Shown here: positions 11,439 through 22,000 of the stretch, piece after piece | Layout: each line of letters starts with the position of its first letter | How positions within the stretch are numbered: the stretch's first letter is position 1 | Origin: an uncultured Eubacteriales bacterium | Lineage (GTDB): Bacteria; Bacillota; Clostridia; Christensenellales; Aristaeellaceae | Assembly (NCBI GenBank): GCA_902793605.1 | Contig: CADBEB010000011.1 | Location: 31,358-95,357, forward strand | DNA length: 64,000 bases | Direction of reading: 5' to 3' | Program-made: the position numbers and the translations under genes | The notes under the pieces: model-generated | Databases searched by the model: none | What the model saw: only the letters and a program-made list of their open reading frames with translations | What the model was told of the DNA's origin: nothing

Positions 11439-11457
11439 ACCTGTGAATTAATTCAGG

Positions 11458-11492
11458 TTGTTGGATGTTGGTTGGATAAGGAGAATTATAAT
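11458..11492 (+). promoter_or_regulatory. Promoter with TTGG-repeat box, copy 1 (nucleotidase gene)
   Basis: A 22-base box at 11458-11479 rich in TTGG steps (core GTTGGTTGGATAA) is followed after seven bases by TATAAT at 11487-11492. The same box with one difference and the same seven-base gap precedes the giant adhesin gene (16003-16037). It could be an activator site or an alternative -35 region. A leader of about 140 bases separates it from the start codon. Confidence 0.65.
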
Positions 11493-11636
11493 ACTAAAGT
11501 CTTAGGGAAACCTGGATAGAATAGGAAGCGAGGGGAAATAGTCGTGAGGATGGAAACTATCGAAGGAAAGAGAACCACGATGAGCCGTATGACCACGAAG
11601 GGTACATATGGATCGAAAGGAGCGGGGAGCATAGAC

Positions 11637-14210
11637 ATGGTGAAGCAGCCGCGGAAGCTGCGCGGAAGGATTCTTGTATGGATGCTGGCGCTGCTGATGC
11701 TGGTCTGCGCGGCATGGACCGGAATGGCAGAGGATGCGAAAGGCATTGAAGGCTCCGGGCTTCAAAGCGATATTCTGGTGCTGTTTACCAGCGATGTGCA
11801 TTGCGGTGTGGATCAGAACTTTGGCTATGCGGGGCTGCAGGCGATCCGGGACGCGGCTGTGGCTGCGGGGAATCATGTGCTGCTGGTGGACGACGGAGAC
11901 TCCATCCAGGGGGAAGCCGTTGGCATCCTGACCCGGGGCCAGACGGATATTGAGTTGATGAACGCACTGAAGTACGACGTGGCGATCCCGGGCAACCATG
12001 AGTTCGACTATGGAATGGACCGCTTTATGCAACTGGCGGAGATGGCGGAGTTCCCTTATATCAGCTGTAATTTCCGCAGGGAAGGCACCCTGGTGTTCCC
12101 GCCCTACCTCCTCAAAGAGATCGATGGCGTGAAGATCGCCTTCATCGGCGCAACTACGCCGGAAACCCTGAGGTCCTCCACTCCGCGGTACTTTCAGAGT
12201 GAGAATGGGAATTATCTCTATGATTTTGCCCAAAGCGACGATGGGCAGGAATTCTACGCGGCGGTTCAGAAAGCGGTGGACAGCGCGAGGGGCGAAGGAG
12301 CTCAGTATGTGTTTCTGGTCGCCCACCTGGGCGACGAGGCTGCCAACAAGCCTTACACTTACGCGGATGTGATTGAGCACACCACAGGGCTGGATGCTGT
12401 GCTGGACGGCCACAGTCATGATACGGAAAAGGTGGTCATGAAAAACGCCGCGGGTAAGGACGTAATCCGGCAGGCCTGCGGTACAAAGATGGCGGCCATT
12501 GGATGGCTGCGCGTTTCGGCGAAGGACGGAACGCTGGACACGGGCCTTTATTCCTGGAACAACGATATCCCCGCGCCGCAGCTGCTGGGCATCGATAATG
12601 AGCTGGCCAGGCTCGTGGAAAAGAAAACGGAAGAAATATACGCGCAACTGTCCGAGAAGGTAGGAACAGCCAGTGAGGATCTGACCATCAACGACCCGGC
12701 GACGGTGGATGAAAACGGCCTCCCGGTGCGTATCGCCCGCCGGGCGGAGACAAACCTTGGGGATCTGTGTGCCGATGCGATCCGGGAGGCAGCAGGTGCG
12801 GAGATCTGCCTGATCAACGGCGGCGGTCTGCGTGGGAGCATTTCCAGGGGAGAGATTACCCGCCTGGACGTGATAAATGTATATCCCTTCGGCAACCGCT
12901 ACGCGAAAATCGAAGCGACCGGACGGCAGATTCTGAATGCGCTGGAGTGGGGAGTGAGAGTTGTACCGGAGGAAAACGGCGCGTTTTTGCAGTGCTCCGG
13001 CCTGACCTACGAGATACATACCTACGTTGACAGCAGCTGCACGGCGGATGAAAATGGACTTTTTACCGGCGTAGACGGCGAGTATCGCGTAAAGAACGTG
13101 CGGGTGAACGGCGAACCGCTGGATCCGGACAGAATCTATACGGTGGCCGGGCAATCCTATCCCCTGATTGATCATGGCGACGGACAGACAGCCTTTGACG
13201 GCGCGAAGGTGCTGTGGGAATCGGAGGATCCGGATTATGAAGCATTGATCCGGTATATCCAGGTGAACCTCGGAGGAGTCGTTGGCGAAGAGTATGCAAA
13301 CCCCTACGGGCAGGAGCGAATTATCGCTGTAGCGGAGGCTGCTGCGCAGCCGGTGGGTGTCGTACCCGTAACCTGGGAGGTCTCTCCGGAGCATCCTATG
13401 ATCGATACCGACGAGGCCAGAGTGCTGTATCAGCGGATTGCGGCAGGAGATTATCCCACCATGGAGGAGCTGGTGGAAAATCCAGTGGTGAAGCAGCTGG
13501 ACGCGCTGTCTGCGTATTACAAGGGAATCTACGGAAACACGGCTGAAATCAATACTCCGGAGCGGGAGGAGATCAGGGAGCAGATCAAGGACTGGTTCCT
13601 GTCGCTTGGTTCAGCCCGGACGGACCGGATTGACGAAAACGGGAAGCATCATTACGTGTATGACGGGCCGCTTCAGAAGGATTATCAGATGATTCTCGCC
13701 CTGGGCCTGCCGGCCTCCGGGAAATCCACCTACATCGCAGACCCTTACAGTGAAGCGATGGGAGCCTTCATTCTGGATGCGGATGTTATCAAAGGCGCGC
13801 TTCCAGAATATGTCGAAAGCAAGGGAGCTGCCGCGGATTCGGTGCATTTTGAGGGAATGATGATCTTTGAGGACGCCATCCAGGAATTGCTGGAAAGCGA
13901 CATGAAAGGCGTGAATATTATCCTGCCCATCGTGGGGACGGATCTGGAACAATTGATGAATCTGTATATCAAGCCTTTTGAGGCCGCAGGCTACAACGTG
14001 AAAGCGGTATTCCGTCCCGCGAAGGAGAACGAGGCAGCCGCAAGGGTAGTTATGCGGGAGTTGGGCGGCGGGCAACTGATCAACAGCGCAGTGGCGTTCA
14101 ACTTCGGGGATGGTCCGGAAAATGTTTACAATGAACTGAAGGACATGATCAACGCGCAGGGAGAGCCCTACGGCGATGTGGAAGAGCCGGAGCTTGTACC
14201 GGCGGCATAA
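11637..14210 (+). CDS. Secreted 5'-nucleotidase/UDP-sugar hydrolase fused to a zeta-toxin-like P-loop kinase domain
   Basis: An 857-residue exported protein. I chose the ATG at 11637 because GGGGAG lies seven bases upstream and a signal peptide follows (RKLRGRILVWMLALLMLVC, cleavage near residue 31). The metallophosphoesterase domain has SDVHCG (52-57) and GNHEFDYG (119-126). The 5'-nucleotidase C-terminal domain carries ETNLGDLCADAIREAAGAE, INGGGLRG and VYPFGNRY. After a linker (about 580-680) comes a P-loop domain with Walker A GLPASGKST (690-698) and DADVIKGALPEY (714-725), as in zeta toxins and related kinases. Nucleotidases of this type release phosphate from extracellular nucleotides or UDP-sugars. 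An ATP-type kinase fold on an exported protein is unexpected; no antitoxin partner is adjacent. No cell-wall anchor is visible. Confidence 0.85.
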   Translation: MVKQPRKLRGRILVWMLALLMLVCAAWTGMAEDAKGIEGSGLQSDILVLFTSDVHCGVDQNFGYAGLQAIRDAAVAAGNHVLLVDDGDSIQGEAVGILTRGQTDIELMNALKYDVAIPGNHEFDYGMDRFMQLAEMAEFPYISCNFRREGTLVFPPYLLKEIDGVKIAFIGATTPETLRSSTPRYFQSENGNYLYDFAQSDDGQEFYAAVQKAVDSARGEGAQYVFLVAHLGDEAANKPYTYADVIEHTTGLDAVLDGHSHDTEKVVMKNAAGKDVIRQACGTKMAAIGWLRVSAKDGTLDTGLYSWNNDIPAPQLLGIDNELARLVEKKTEEIYAQLSEKVGTASEDLTINDPATVDENGLPVRIARRAETNLGDLCADAIREAAGAEICLINGGGLRGSISRGEITRLDVINVYPFGNRYAKIEATGRQILNALEWGVRVVPEENGAFLQCSGLTYEIHTYVDSSCTADENGLFTGVDGEYRVKNVRVNGEPLDPDRIYTVAGQSYPLIDHGDGQTAFDGAKVLWESEDPDYEALIRYIQVNLGGVVGEEYANPYGQERIIAVAEAAAQPVGVVPVTWEVSPEHPMIDTDEARVLYQRIAAGDYPTMEELVENPVVKQLDALSAYYKGIYGNTAEINTPEREEIREQIKDWFLSLGSARTDRIDENGKHHYVYDGPLQKDYQMILALGLPASGKSTYIADPYSEAMGAFILDADVIKGALPEYVESKGAAADSVHFEGMMIFEDAIQELLESDMKGVNIILPIVGTDLEQLMNLYIKPFEAAGYNVKAVFRPAKENEAAARVVMRELGGGQLINSAVAFNFGDGPENVYNELKDMINAQGEPYGDVEEPELVPAA

Positions 14211-14324
14211 GTAACGGTTTTCATGATGAGTAGAAGAATTTGAGATATACTCCGTGGATTTTTGTACCCCAAAATGGATCCAACGAACAATACCACGTGC
14301 ACCGACTTGAAGGAGGAAACCCTG

Positions 14325-15761
14325 ATGAATATGAAGAGAACAGTTGCCGGATTCCTGGCCGTCCTGATGATGATGGCGATCATCCCGTCTTTCGCTGAGG
14401 AAGCCACGGCTCCCGTCGCTCTGGATATACAACCTGAAGAAGCGCAGCCGGCAGAAGCGGCGGAAGCGCCTGCCGAGGAGAAAACCGAAGCGGAGCCTAC
14501 GGTGGAAACGCCTGACGAAGAGAAAACCGAAGCGGAGCCTACGGCGGAAGCGCCTGCCGAGGAGAAAACCGAAGCGGAGCCTACGACGGAAGCGCCTGCC
14601 GAAGAAACGCCCACGGAGGTCGCGCCGGTAACCGATGCCAAGAACGCGACGGCGATCACCGACAACCAGAAGCTGGACGCGGCCTATACGCTGGCGCTGA
14701 ACGCGATTACGTCCGAAGATTACGAAACCGCGAAGGAATATATCAATATCTGCTTTGCCTACTGCGACGCGCAGAGCAATCCGGTGATGTTCTCCGACCT
14801 GCTGCTGAAGCGGGCCTGCATCGACGTGATCGAGCAGAAGAACGATATGGCCCTCCTGAACCTGGACGCGGCGACCCGTGTGAAGCCAGACCTGGCGGAT
14901 GCCTACCTGGTGAAGACACAAGTTTATGCATCCCTCGGCGACGCGGACCGAGCGATCTCGAGCCTGGAAAAATATATTGAGCTGACGCAGGACACCGCAC
15001 TGTATGAGACCGTGGCGCAGCTGCAGGAAGCAAAGGGTGACATCAAGGCAGCTCAGGCCGCCTACGATAAGTTCGTGGCAGGCGCCGGGGCTGAGGTGGA
15101 AGAAGCCGGGTTCCAGGCAGGCCTGTACAAGATGGAAGCGGGTAACTTCCAGGAAGCGATCGCTGACTTTGAAGCCTACAAGGACAATGAAACCTATGGA
15201 GCAGGCGCCATGTACAACATCGGCATCTGCCGGATGAACCTTGGTGAGTTTGCTGCAGCGGTGGAAGCCTTTGTCAGCTGCGAAGAAAAAGGCGGCACCT
15301 TCGAGGGTCTGTACTACAACAGGGGCGTATGCCGCCTGCTGACAGAGAAATGGGCCGACGCGGCGACGGATTTCGCTAAGTCGATCGAGACTGAGCCCTA
15401 TCGGGACGATGCTACCTACAACCTGGGCATCTGCCAGATGCAGCAGGAAGACTACGAAACCGCTGAGGCGACCTTCACACAGTACATCGCGGAAAACGAT
15501 AAGACACCGGAGAATGGAGAACAGGCCGAAGCCGGCAGTGAGACAGAACGCATCGTCAACTACGGCGCCTATTACTACAGAGCAGCCTGCCGCGCGGCGC
15601 TTGGAAAGCTGGAGGACGCTGTTGCCGACTATACCGTCTGCATCGAGCAGCAGTATGAGCTGGCCCAGAGCTACTATCAGCGGGCGCAGGTCTACGCCGC
15701 TCTCGGCGATACCGAGAAGCAGAATGCTGACCTGGCCGAGTCCCTGAAATACGCAGAATAA
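14325..15761 (+). CDS. Secreted tetratricopeptide-repeat protein with acidic repeat linker
   Basis: A 478-residue protein starting MNMKRTVAGFLAVLMMM with a signal peptide cleaved near SFA-EE (about residue 25). AGGAGG lies just before the ATG. A proline/glutamate-rich linker contains three 14-residue repeats of the EEKTEAEPT type. The rest (about residues 110-478) is built of helical TPR-like units, for example AAQAAYDKFVAGAG, YKMEAGNFQEAIADFEAY and YNLGICQMQQEDYETAEATF. TPR arrays mediate protein binding; here the location is outside the membrane. Its position between the nucleotidase and the giant adhesin suggests a role in that surface module. A terminator follows at 15891. No wall anchor is seen. 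Confidence 0.8.
   Translation: MNMKRTVAGFLAVLMMMAIIPSFAEEATAPVALDIQPEEAQPAEAAEAPAEEKTEAEPTVETPDEEKTEAEPTAEAPAEEKTEAEPTTEAPAEETPTEVAPVTDAKNATAITDNQKLDAAYTLALNAITSEDYETAKEYINICFAYCDAQSNPVMFSDLLLKRACIDVIEQKNDMALLNLDAATRVKPDLADAYLVKTQVYASLGDADRAISSLEKYIELTQDTALYETVAQLQEAKGDIKAAQAAYDKFVAGAGAEVEEAGFQAGLYKMEAGNFQEAIADFEAYKDNETYGAGAMYNIGICRMNLGEFAAAVEAFVSCEEKGGTFEGLYYNRGVCRLLTEKWADAATDFAKSIETEPYRDDATYNLGICQMQQEDYETAEATFTQYIAENDKTPENGEQAEAGSETERIVNYGAYYYRAACRAALGKLEDAVADYTVCIEQQYELAQSYYQRAQVYAALGDTEKQNADLAESLKYAE
14475..14600 (+). repeat. Three 42-base tandem repeats within the TPR protein gene
   Basis: Three nearly identical 42-base units (14475, 14517, 14559) encode EEKTEAEPT followed by a variable VETPD, AEAPA or TEAPA. 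They form the flexible linker between the signal peptide and TPR domain and could change copy number by slippage. Confidence 0.9.
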
Positions 15762-15776
15762 AACACATAATCGTGT

Positions 15777-15859
15777 GAGACTTATTCTAAGGATGCGGTG
15801 AATTTCTGGACGGAATTGGTGGCGGATACCGAGGAATAAGTGCCGGTTTTCATGATGAG
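15777..15859 (+). pseudogene. Orphan coding tail and 16-base repeat shared with the end of the nucleotidase gene
   Basis: After the TPR gene an open stretch without a start reads ETYSKDAVNFWTELVADTEE and ends in TAA at 15837-15839. It is followed closely by CGGTTTTCATGATGAG (15844-15859). The same 16 bases follow the nucleotidase-gene stop at 14215-14230, also just after an ATAAGT. This looks like the 3' end of a lost gene or duplicated segment; the origin of the coding part is not recognised. Confidence 0.4.
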
Positions 15860-15890
15860 CGTAAAAATACCAATTTACTAACTACGTATT

Positions 15891-15932
15891 AAGGGATGGG
15901 CTTTCGGCATAGCTGAAAGCCCATCCCTTTGT
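15891..15932 (+). terminator. Strong hairpin terminator before the giant adhesin gene
   Basis: Perfect 15-base stem AAGGGATGGGCTTTC (15891-15905) / GAAAGCCCATCCCTT (15915-15929) with a nine-base loop and a short T tract. It separates the TPR gene from the adhesin transcription unit. Confidence 0.85.
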
Positions 15933-16002
15933 TCATTGCAATCAAAATGCCTGCGAGCAGTAACAAATGCAATTGTCAGTTATCGGCACATTCTCCTCCG
16001 CT

Positions 16003-16037
16003 TTGTTGGAAGTTGGTTGGATAATATCTGTTATTAT
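16003..16037 (+). promoter_or_regulatory. Promoter with TTGG-repeat box, copy 2 (giant adhesin gene)
   Basis: Box at 16003-16024 (21 of 22 bases identical to 11458-11479), seven-base gap, then TATTAT at 16032-16037. The start codon of the adhesin follows 56 bases later. Confidence 0.65.
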
Positions 16038-16093
16038 GATGCGGGATAATGGTGTCCCATGAATTCAGAGGTTCAGTATCAGGGGGAAAGAGA

Positions 16094-19000
16094 ATGGGAA
16101 ACTTTGAAAAGGCTAAGCGCATTACGGCCATGGCATTGATTCTTTGCATGGTTTTGGGAGATATTCCAGGCCGGACATTCAACAATCCCTCTCTGGCGCT
16201 TGCGGAGGAATCATCGGAGAACAATAACCCGGAGGATACGATCATCGAGAGCAAGGATTCTCCGGTCATGAAGGAATCCGTGAAAGAAGAATCTGCTGCG
16301 TCCGGCAGTCTCCCTGCGGTCTCCGATCCTTCGGAGAATGCGGCGGCCGACGGAGGCAATTCAGCCGCTGAATCCGACAGCACCCCTGTGGCCTCCGATC
16401 CTGCGGAGAGCCCGGTGATCGACAATACGGCCTCTGCAAAGACATCCGGAGAAGAGGATCAGTCTGGAAATATATCAGAACCTGCGGAGAATCCTGATGA
16501 AAATAAGCCGACTGAAGATAACGCGGAGGCCGCCGGGTATCCTGATACAAATGAACCGGTGGCAGATAACGCAATACCTGCGGAGAATTCTGATGAAAAC
16601 AAACCGACTGAAGATAACGCAAAACCCGCTGAGAATTCTGATGAAAACGAACCGACTGAAGATAACGCAAAACCCGCTGAGAATTCTGATGAAAACGAAC
16701 CGACTGAAGATAACGCAAAACCCGCTGAGAATTCTGGTGAAAATGCACCGACTGAAGATAACGCAAAACCCGCTGAGAATCCTGATAAAAATGAACCGGT
16801 GGTAGATAACGCAATACCTGCTGAGAATTCTGGTGAAAATGCACCGACTGAAGATAACGCAGAAACTGCTGAGAATCCTGATACAGACGTGGCGACGGAG
16901 GGCAACGCAGCGCCTGCCGGGAATCCTGATACTGACGTGGCGACGGAGGGTAACGCAGCACTTGCCGAAAACCCTGATACAGACGTCCCCGCTGAAGGAC
17001 ATACAGAATCAACCGTGGATCCGGAAGCAGCCCAGGTGAATGAAGATGCCGTTGAAAACAGCGAAGAAAAGGACGGCAGCCTGTCGGCAGAAAAGCCAAC
17101 TGAACAAACCGAAGAAAACAATGGTGCGGATGAACAGACCGAAGACGAGCTGACGGTCTTTTCCGGGGATACTTCGATGGCGCTGAGGTCCGCTGCGCCT
17201 TTGGGCGTCTCCCTGGCCGCGGCGCCTGCAGCTGCCGTACCGCTGGCCGCGGCGACTCCTGCCGACGCTTCCGATCCGTCGCTGACCAAGAGCGCGCTGC
17301 AGGCGGAGATTGACAACGCCCTGTTGGCGGTGACAGGGAAGCTGACCGGCCGTGTTCAGGTTATTCTGAGCCGAAACACCACCTATGAAAGCGACATCGA
17401 GACAAAGATTTCCATCGGAGACCGGGAAAAAGCGGATGACTTCGAGCTGGAGATCAGCGCCGAGGATGCCGGCGCGGATGGCATGCAGGGCGAAGGAAAG
17501 ACCGTCGTGAAGGGTAACATCACCATTCACGGAATAAAGGTCATCATGAACAGCATCATTCTGGATCCGGACCACACGATTACTGTCAAAAACAGAGATG
17601 ATTCCACGGTAGCGGCGTACAGGAGCCAGGGCGGCGAGCTGATTCTGAACGGCAGCAAAAACTTTCCAAACGAAATGACCGTGAAGGTCGGCGATAAATC
17701 CAGAGCAACCATTACCACCACCGATGACGATGATATCATCAACCTGGAATTGACGCAGGGGGCAGAAGGAGCCATCATCAGCACCGGAGATGGCGTGGAT
17801 ACAGTCAACCTGAATCAATCCGGCGGCGTCGTTGATATCAAAACAGGCTTCGGCGACGACCGGCTGAGCCTTGTGATCGGCGACAAAATCAAGTCCCTGG
17901 ATGTGGATACCGGGGACAGCAACGATACAGTCAACATCATCGACAGCGGAAAAGCCGAAAACGGCGTGAATATTTTCACAGGCACGGGCGATGATACCGT
18001 CAGCATTGACGTGCGGGACAATGCCGGAAGCATGACTGTTGATTCCGGAGCGGGCAGCGACGTGATCTCCATCACCAAGGGAGACCACTTTACCCTGGAG
18101 AACAGGGACTACGAAAACTATTCCACCCCCAACGAAAGCCCCAACATCAATACAGACGCGGTGGTAACGCTGAAAGGCTCCGACCGTATGGACCGCATCA
18201 CCATTGACGCCTCCACCGCGCTGGCCCTGAAAGGGGTACAGATTGAAAGCGAAAGCGATGGCGCGTCGGTCCACCTGAAGGGCGAACTGGCCAATATAGA
18301 GAATCCCATCACAGAAATCAAGGACAAGGATGGCAAGGCCACCGGCTTCCGGCTGCATACGCGTCTGAATTCCGAGGTGGAGGAGCAGGACTATACCCTT
18401 GACCTGAATTACGGCGCCAACCATTATACTGATACGCTGAAGAACAAGCGCACGGTGACGCTGACCGCCACCGGGGATACCTTCACTTATGACGGCAGAA
18501 ACGTGGAAAGCTTCACAAACTATGTGCTGAAATCTCAAACTGCCGGCCTGAAGAGGATTACCGTAACTGGTGCAGGTATGGGGACATATCTGGCAAACTT
18601 TGTCCTGGACGCAGACCAGACCCTGGACCAGGACGAGCATATCACCGTGAATGAGCTGTCCGCGGAAAACATCGACGTAGTGCTGCTGGGCAAGACCATC
18701 GATATCAACGGAAAGGTCGAAGCCCGGAGCCTCTGGGCGGAATCGGCCCGGGGTACGGTGAGCATCATGGCCAACCTGGCGGAATTCAAGGAGCAGAGCT
18801 TCGGCGATTTCCTGGCCAATATGTTCAGCGTGAGGGATACCGCTACCATCAACGTGAACAGCGGCGCGAAAATCCATGTGGAACAGGACGTTTCCCTGGT
18901 GGCCCGGGTGAAGCATTCCGGCGGCATGCTGACTTTCCTGCCCACGCAGGTGAACCTGGTCAATGTCAAACTGGCGGAGGCGGCCATTAACATCCGGAAC

Positions 19001-22000
19001 GGGGCGGAAATCCAGGCGGACGAGGGCAACGTGACCGCGGAGGCCCGGATCAAAACCGTGACCGGTTATGATTACGACGACGCCACCAACACAGAGGTGG
19101 CAAACAAAACCGGGATGCCTGTCGCCGTGACCGTGATTCTTAACAAGGCGCTGGTCACCGTGGAACAGGGCGCCAGGATCAGGACCGGCACCGTGACTTC
19201 GGACGGAGAAGTCCAGCAAAAGGGCGGCGACGTGAACCTGATTACGGAGAGCAATGTCAAAACCGCTACCTACGCAAACTCGATTGAAGAGATCCCCTCT
19301 CCTGTGGACGTTGCCGTGACGGTCATCGTCAATCAGGCGAAATCCCTGCTGCAGGGGACGGTGGAAGCCGGAAACAAGGTCATGGTGTCCGCCCAGGGAG
19401 AAGTCAAAGAAGAAACCGTCGCCACCGGCGCATCCGCCCAGGGCGCGCTTTCCGGCGGCTTTATCGCAACCAGCGTCGTTCTCAACGATGTGGACGCCAT
19501 TGTGGACAAAACCGCGGTGGTCAAGGCGGGAGGCAATCTGCGCGTAGAAACCCGCCAGGCCGGCAATGCTACCACCAAGGCCATTTCAGGCGCCACGAAA
19601 CCGGAGGATGAGGATACGCCCAACGTAAAGAGTGCGCTGAAATCCCTTGTCCTCACGCTGATTAAAGAAACCTTTAAGCATTTCAAGGATCAGTATGACG
19701 GAGCGGACGATGTCGAGAAGCAGGTAGAGAAGATGTTTGCCGATGTCGCGGAGGGAGATTACAGCGTCCGGGTCGCCAAGGTCTCCGACGAAAACGATGC
19801 CAAAGGCTCCGCTACCGTGACGACGCAGAATACGACCGACCAGGAAGGAAAAAGCATCGTCCAGGCGACGATCCAGGTGACACCCGCGGGCGGATGCAAG
19901 GTGACCCAGGTGGGGTATCGGTACCTGAAGCCCGGAGAAGACCACTACACCTATGTGTATCTGCTGAATTCCACCGGGGGCGGAAATGATTCCTTCTCTG
20001 GTACGTTTACGGTGCCCAGCGCGGACGTGGAGATTTTTGCCCGCTATACCGGGGAGCCCAACGGCGAGGCCAATGCCAACGCTGCCGCGAACCAGAACAA
20101 CGCGGGCGACGTAAATATCGCAGGACTGGTTGACGACGCGGCAGAAGGCGCGGGTAAAGCAGGCGACGATCTGGCCCTGGACCGGGCCGCGCCCGCGGAA
20201 GGAGCTGTGCCGTACACGCTTACTATCAAAAGCACGGAAAACGGCGCGGTAGTAACCTGGAATACCGGAGATGACAGAAAGAATCTGACCCAGGTCTATT
20301 CCGGCGAGAAAATCCGTCTGATTCCCAATCCCAAAGAAAATCCCAATCCCAAAGAAAAATTCAAATTGAAAGAGAACACGCTGACGGTTACCTACAAGAT
20401 CACCAAAGACGGGAAACAGGTCACAAAAAACGACGTGGTTACCGCGGACGACCAGGGCAGGTATATTTTCACCGTACCGGAAGGTGTGGCGGATAACCGG
20501 CTGACGGTCAACGCTGTATTTGTATCCGAAAAAGAGGAGGAAGAAAAGGCCGTCCGCAACTACCAGGCAACCGGATCCATCGCCGTGAGCGTGCTGAACA
20601 ACAACAGCCACGCGATCATCGAGGATGGCGCCACCGTCACCGCGGGGGGCGTTGTGGATCTTTTCGGCTTCAAAATCAACCGCAATACTACCACCGCTGA
20701 CGGAACCGCCGTGGAAGCCAAGGCCGGCGCGAAAAAGAAGAGCGATAAACCGGTACCGTTCCTCTACAGCAGCTATGGCGTCAGCGGGGCTGAATTTGCC
20801 ATGGCGCTGAACAGCAATGTAAAGGACGCTGTCTTCGGCGCGATCACGCAGACAGAGGACGACAGCTCCTCCAGAAACTCGCCTGTGTTTACCATGGACA
20901 GCGAGAAAGCGAACCAGCTCCAAAAGGTGATCCTTTCCTATTATACGAAGCTGGAGGGGTCGGAAGCGATCATGCTTGGGCAGGGAACCCGCCGCACCAT
21001 TACCCTGACCCGCCAGGCGGATGGAACCTACAAGGAAGAGGGCGGAACCTACCTTCTTGACAATATGCACACGGTCACGCAATCCGGAAACCAGGAGAAG
21101 CTGCAGCTTCACCTGACCGGGCTGGCTGTTCAGAACGGAACCACCGTGGACGTTAACTTCGTATTCAACGATGGCGGACAGCATGATTCCGCCGGTTCAG
21201 AGTACCTGATCGCCAATCCCATTCAGATCAGCTATAACAAGCTGAAGGAAAAGAACGGCAATACCATTGAAATGGGCACAGTTGCCTATGTCGGCAACCA
21301 TCAGCAGGCGGACCGGTATTATTTCCGCGTCGAGCCGAAAACGGGCGCGGGCTATACGATCGACGCCCGGGACACGAATGATATCACGGGGCAGAATTCC
21401 AACAAGGCTGTACTGTACGCCTCCTGGGTCGGCGCGGACGGAAAAGAGCAGAAGGCGGCGCTGAAAAAAGATACGGGCGACGCGCTGCATACCGCTGAGA
21501 ACGAATGGTTTTTCGATGCCGGAAAGGGCTCCGTAACCGTACCCGACGGCGCGGTGATCACCATTCACGCCGTATTCCGGGAGGATCTGCGGAATATTCA
21601 GAAGGCGAAGGGCTACGACGCCAAGGAGGGGAACGGCGACGTCACCATCGAAACCAGCCAGGCGAAGGCAGGCGATGAAGTGACGCTGGTACTGAAGCCC
21701 GCGGAGGAATACATGGCCAGCGGGGTTCAGGTAGAATACTATGAAATCGGCGGACACACACCGAAGACCTTGGACGCAACGCTGACTAAGGTTGACGACA
21801 AAACGTGGAAAGCCACCTTCAGCATGCCCCAGACGGATCAGGACAGCACCGTAAATATAACTCCTGTCTTTTCAAAAAAGGACATCGAGCTGGGCAAACC
21901 GGCCAATGGGACGATTAACAGAGACGACTATGAGTTCAGCGAGAAGGACGGGTATACCTATGCGAACGGCCAGGTGACCGTTCTCCCTTCTAAACAGAGA

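Noticed and set aside
16481..17008. CRISPR-like regular repeats of 48 bases
   Set aside because: The repeats have no unique spacers, are in frame and encode a continuous acidic peptide array in the adhesin.
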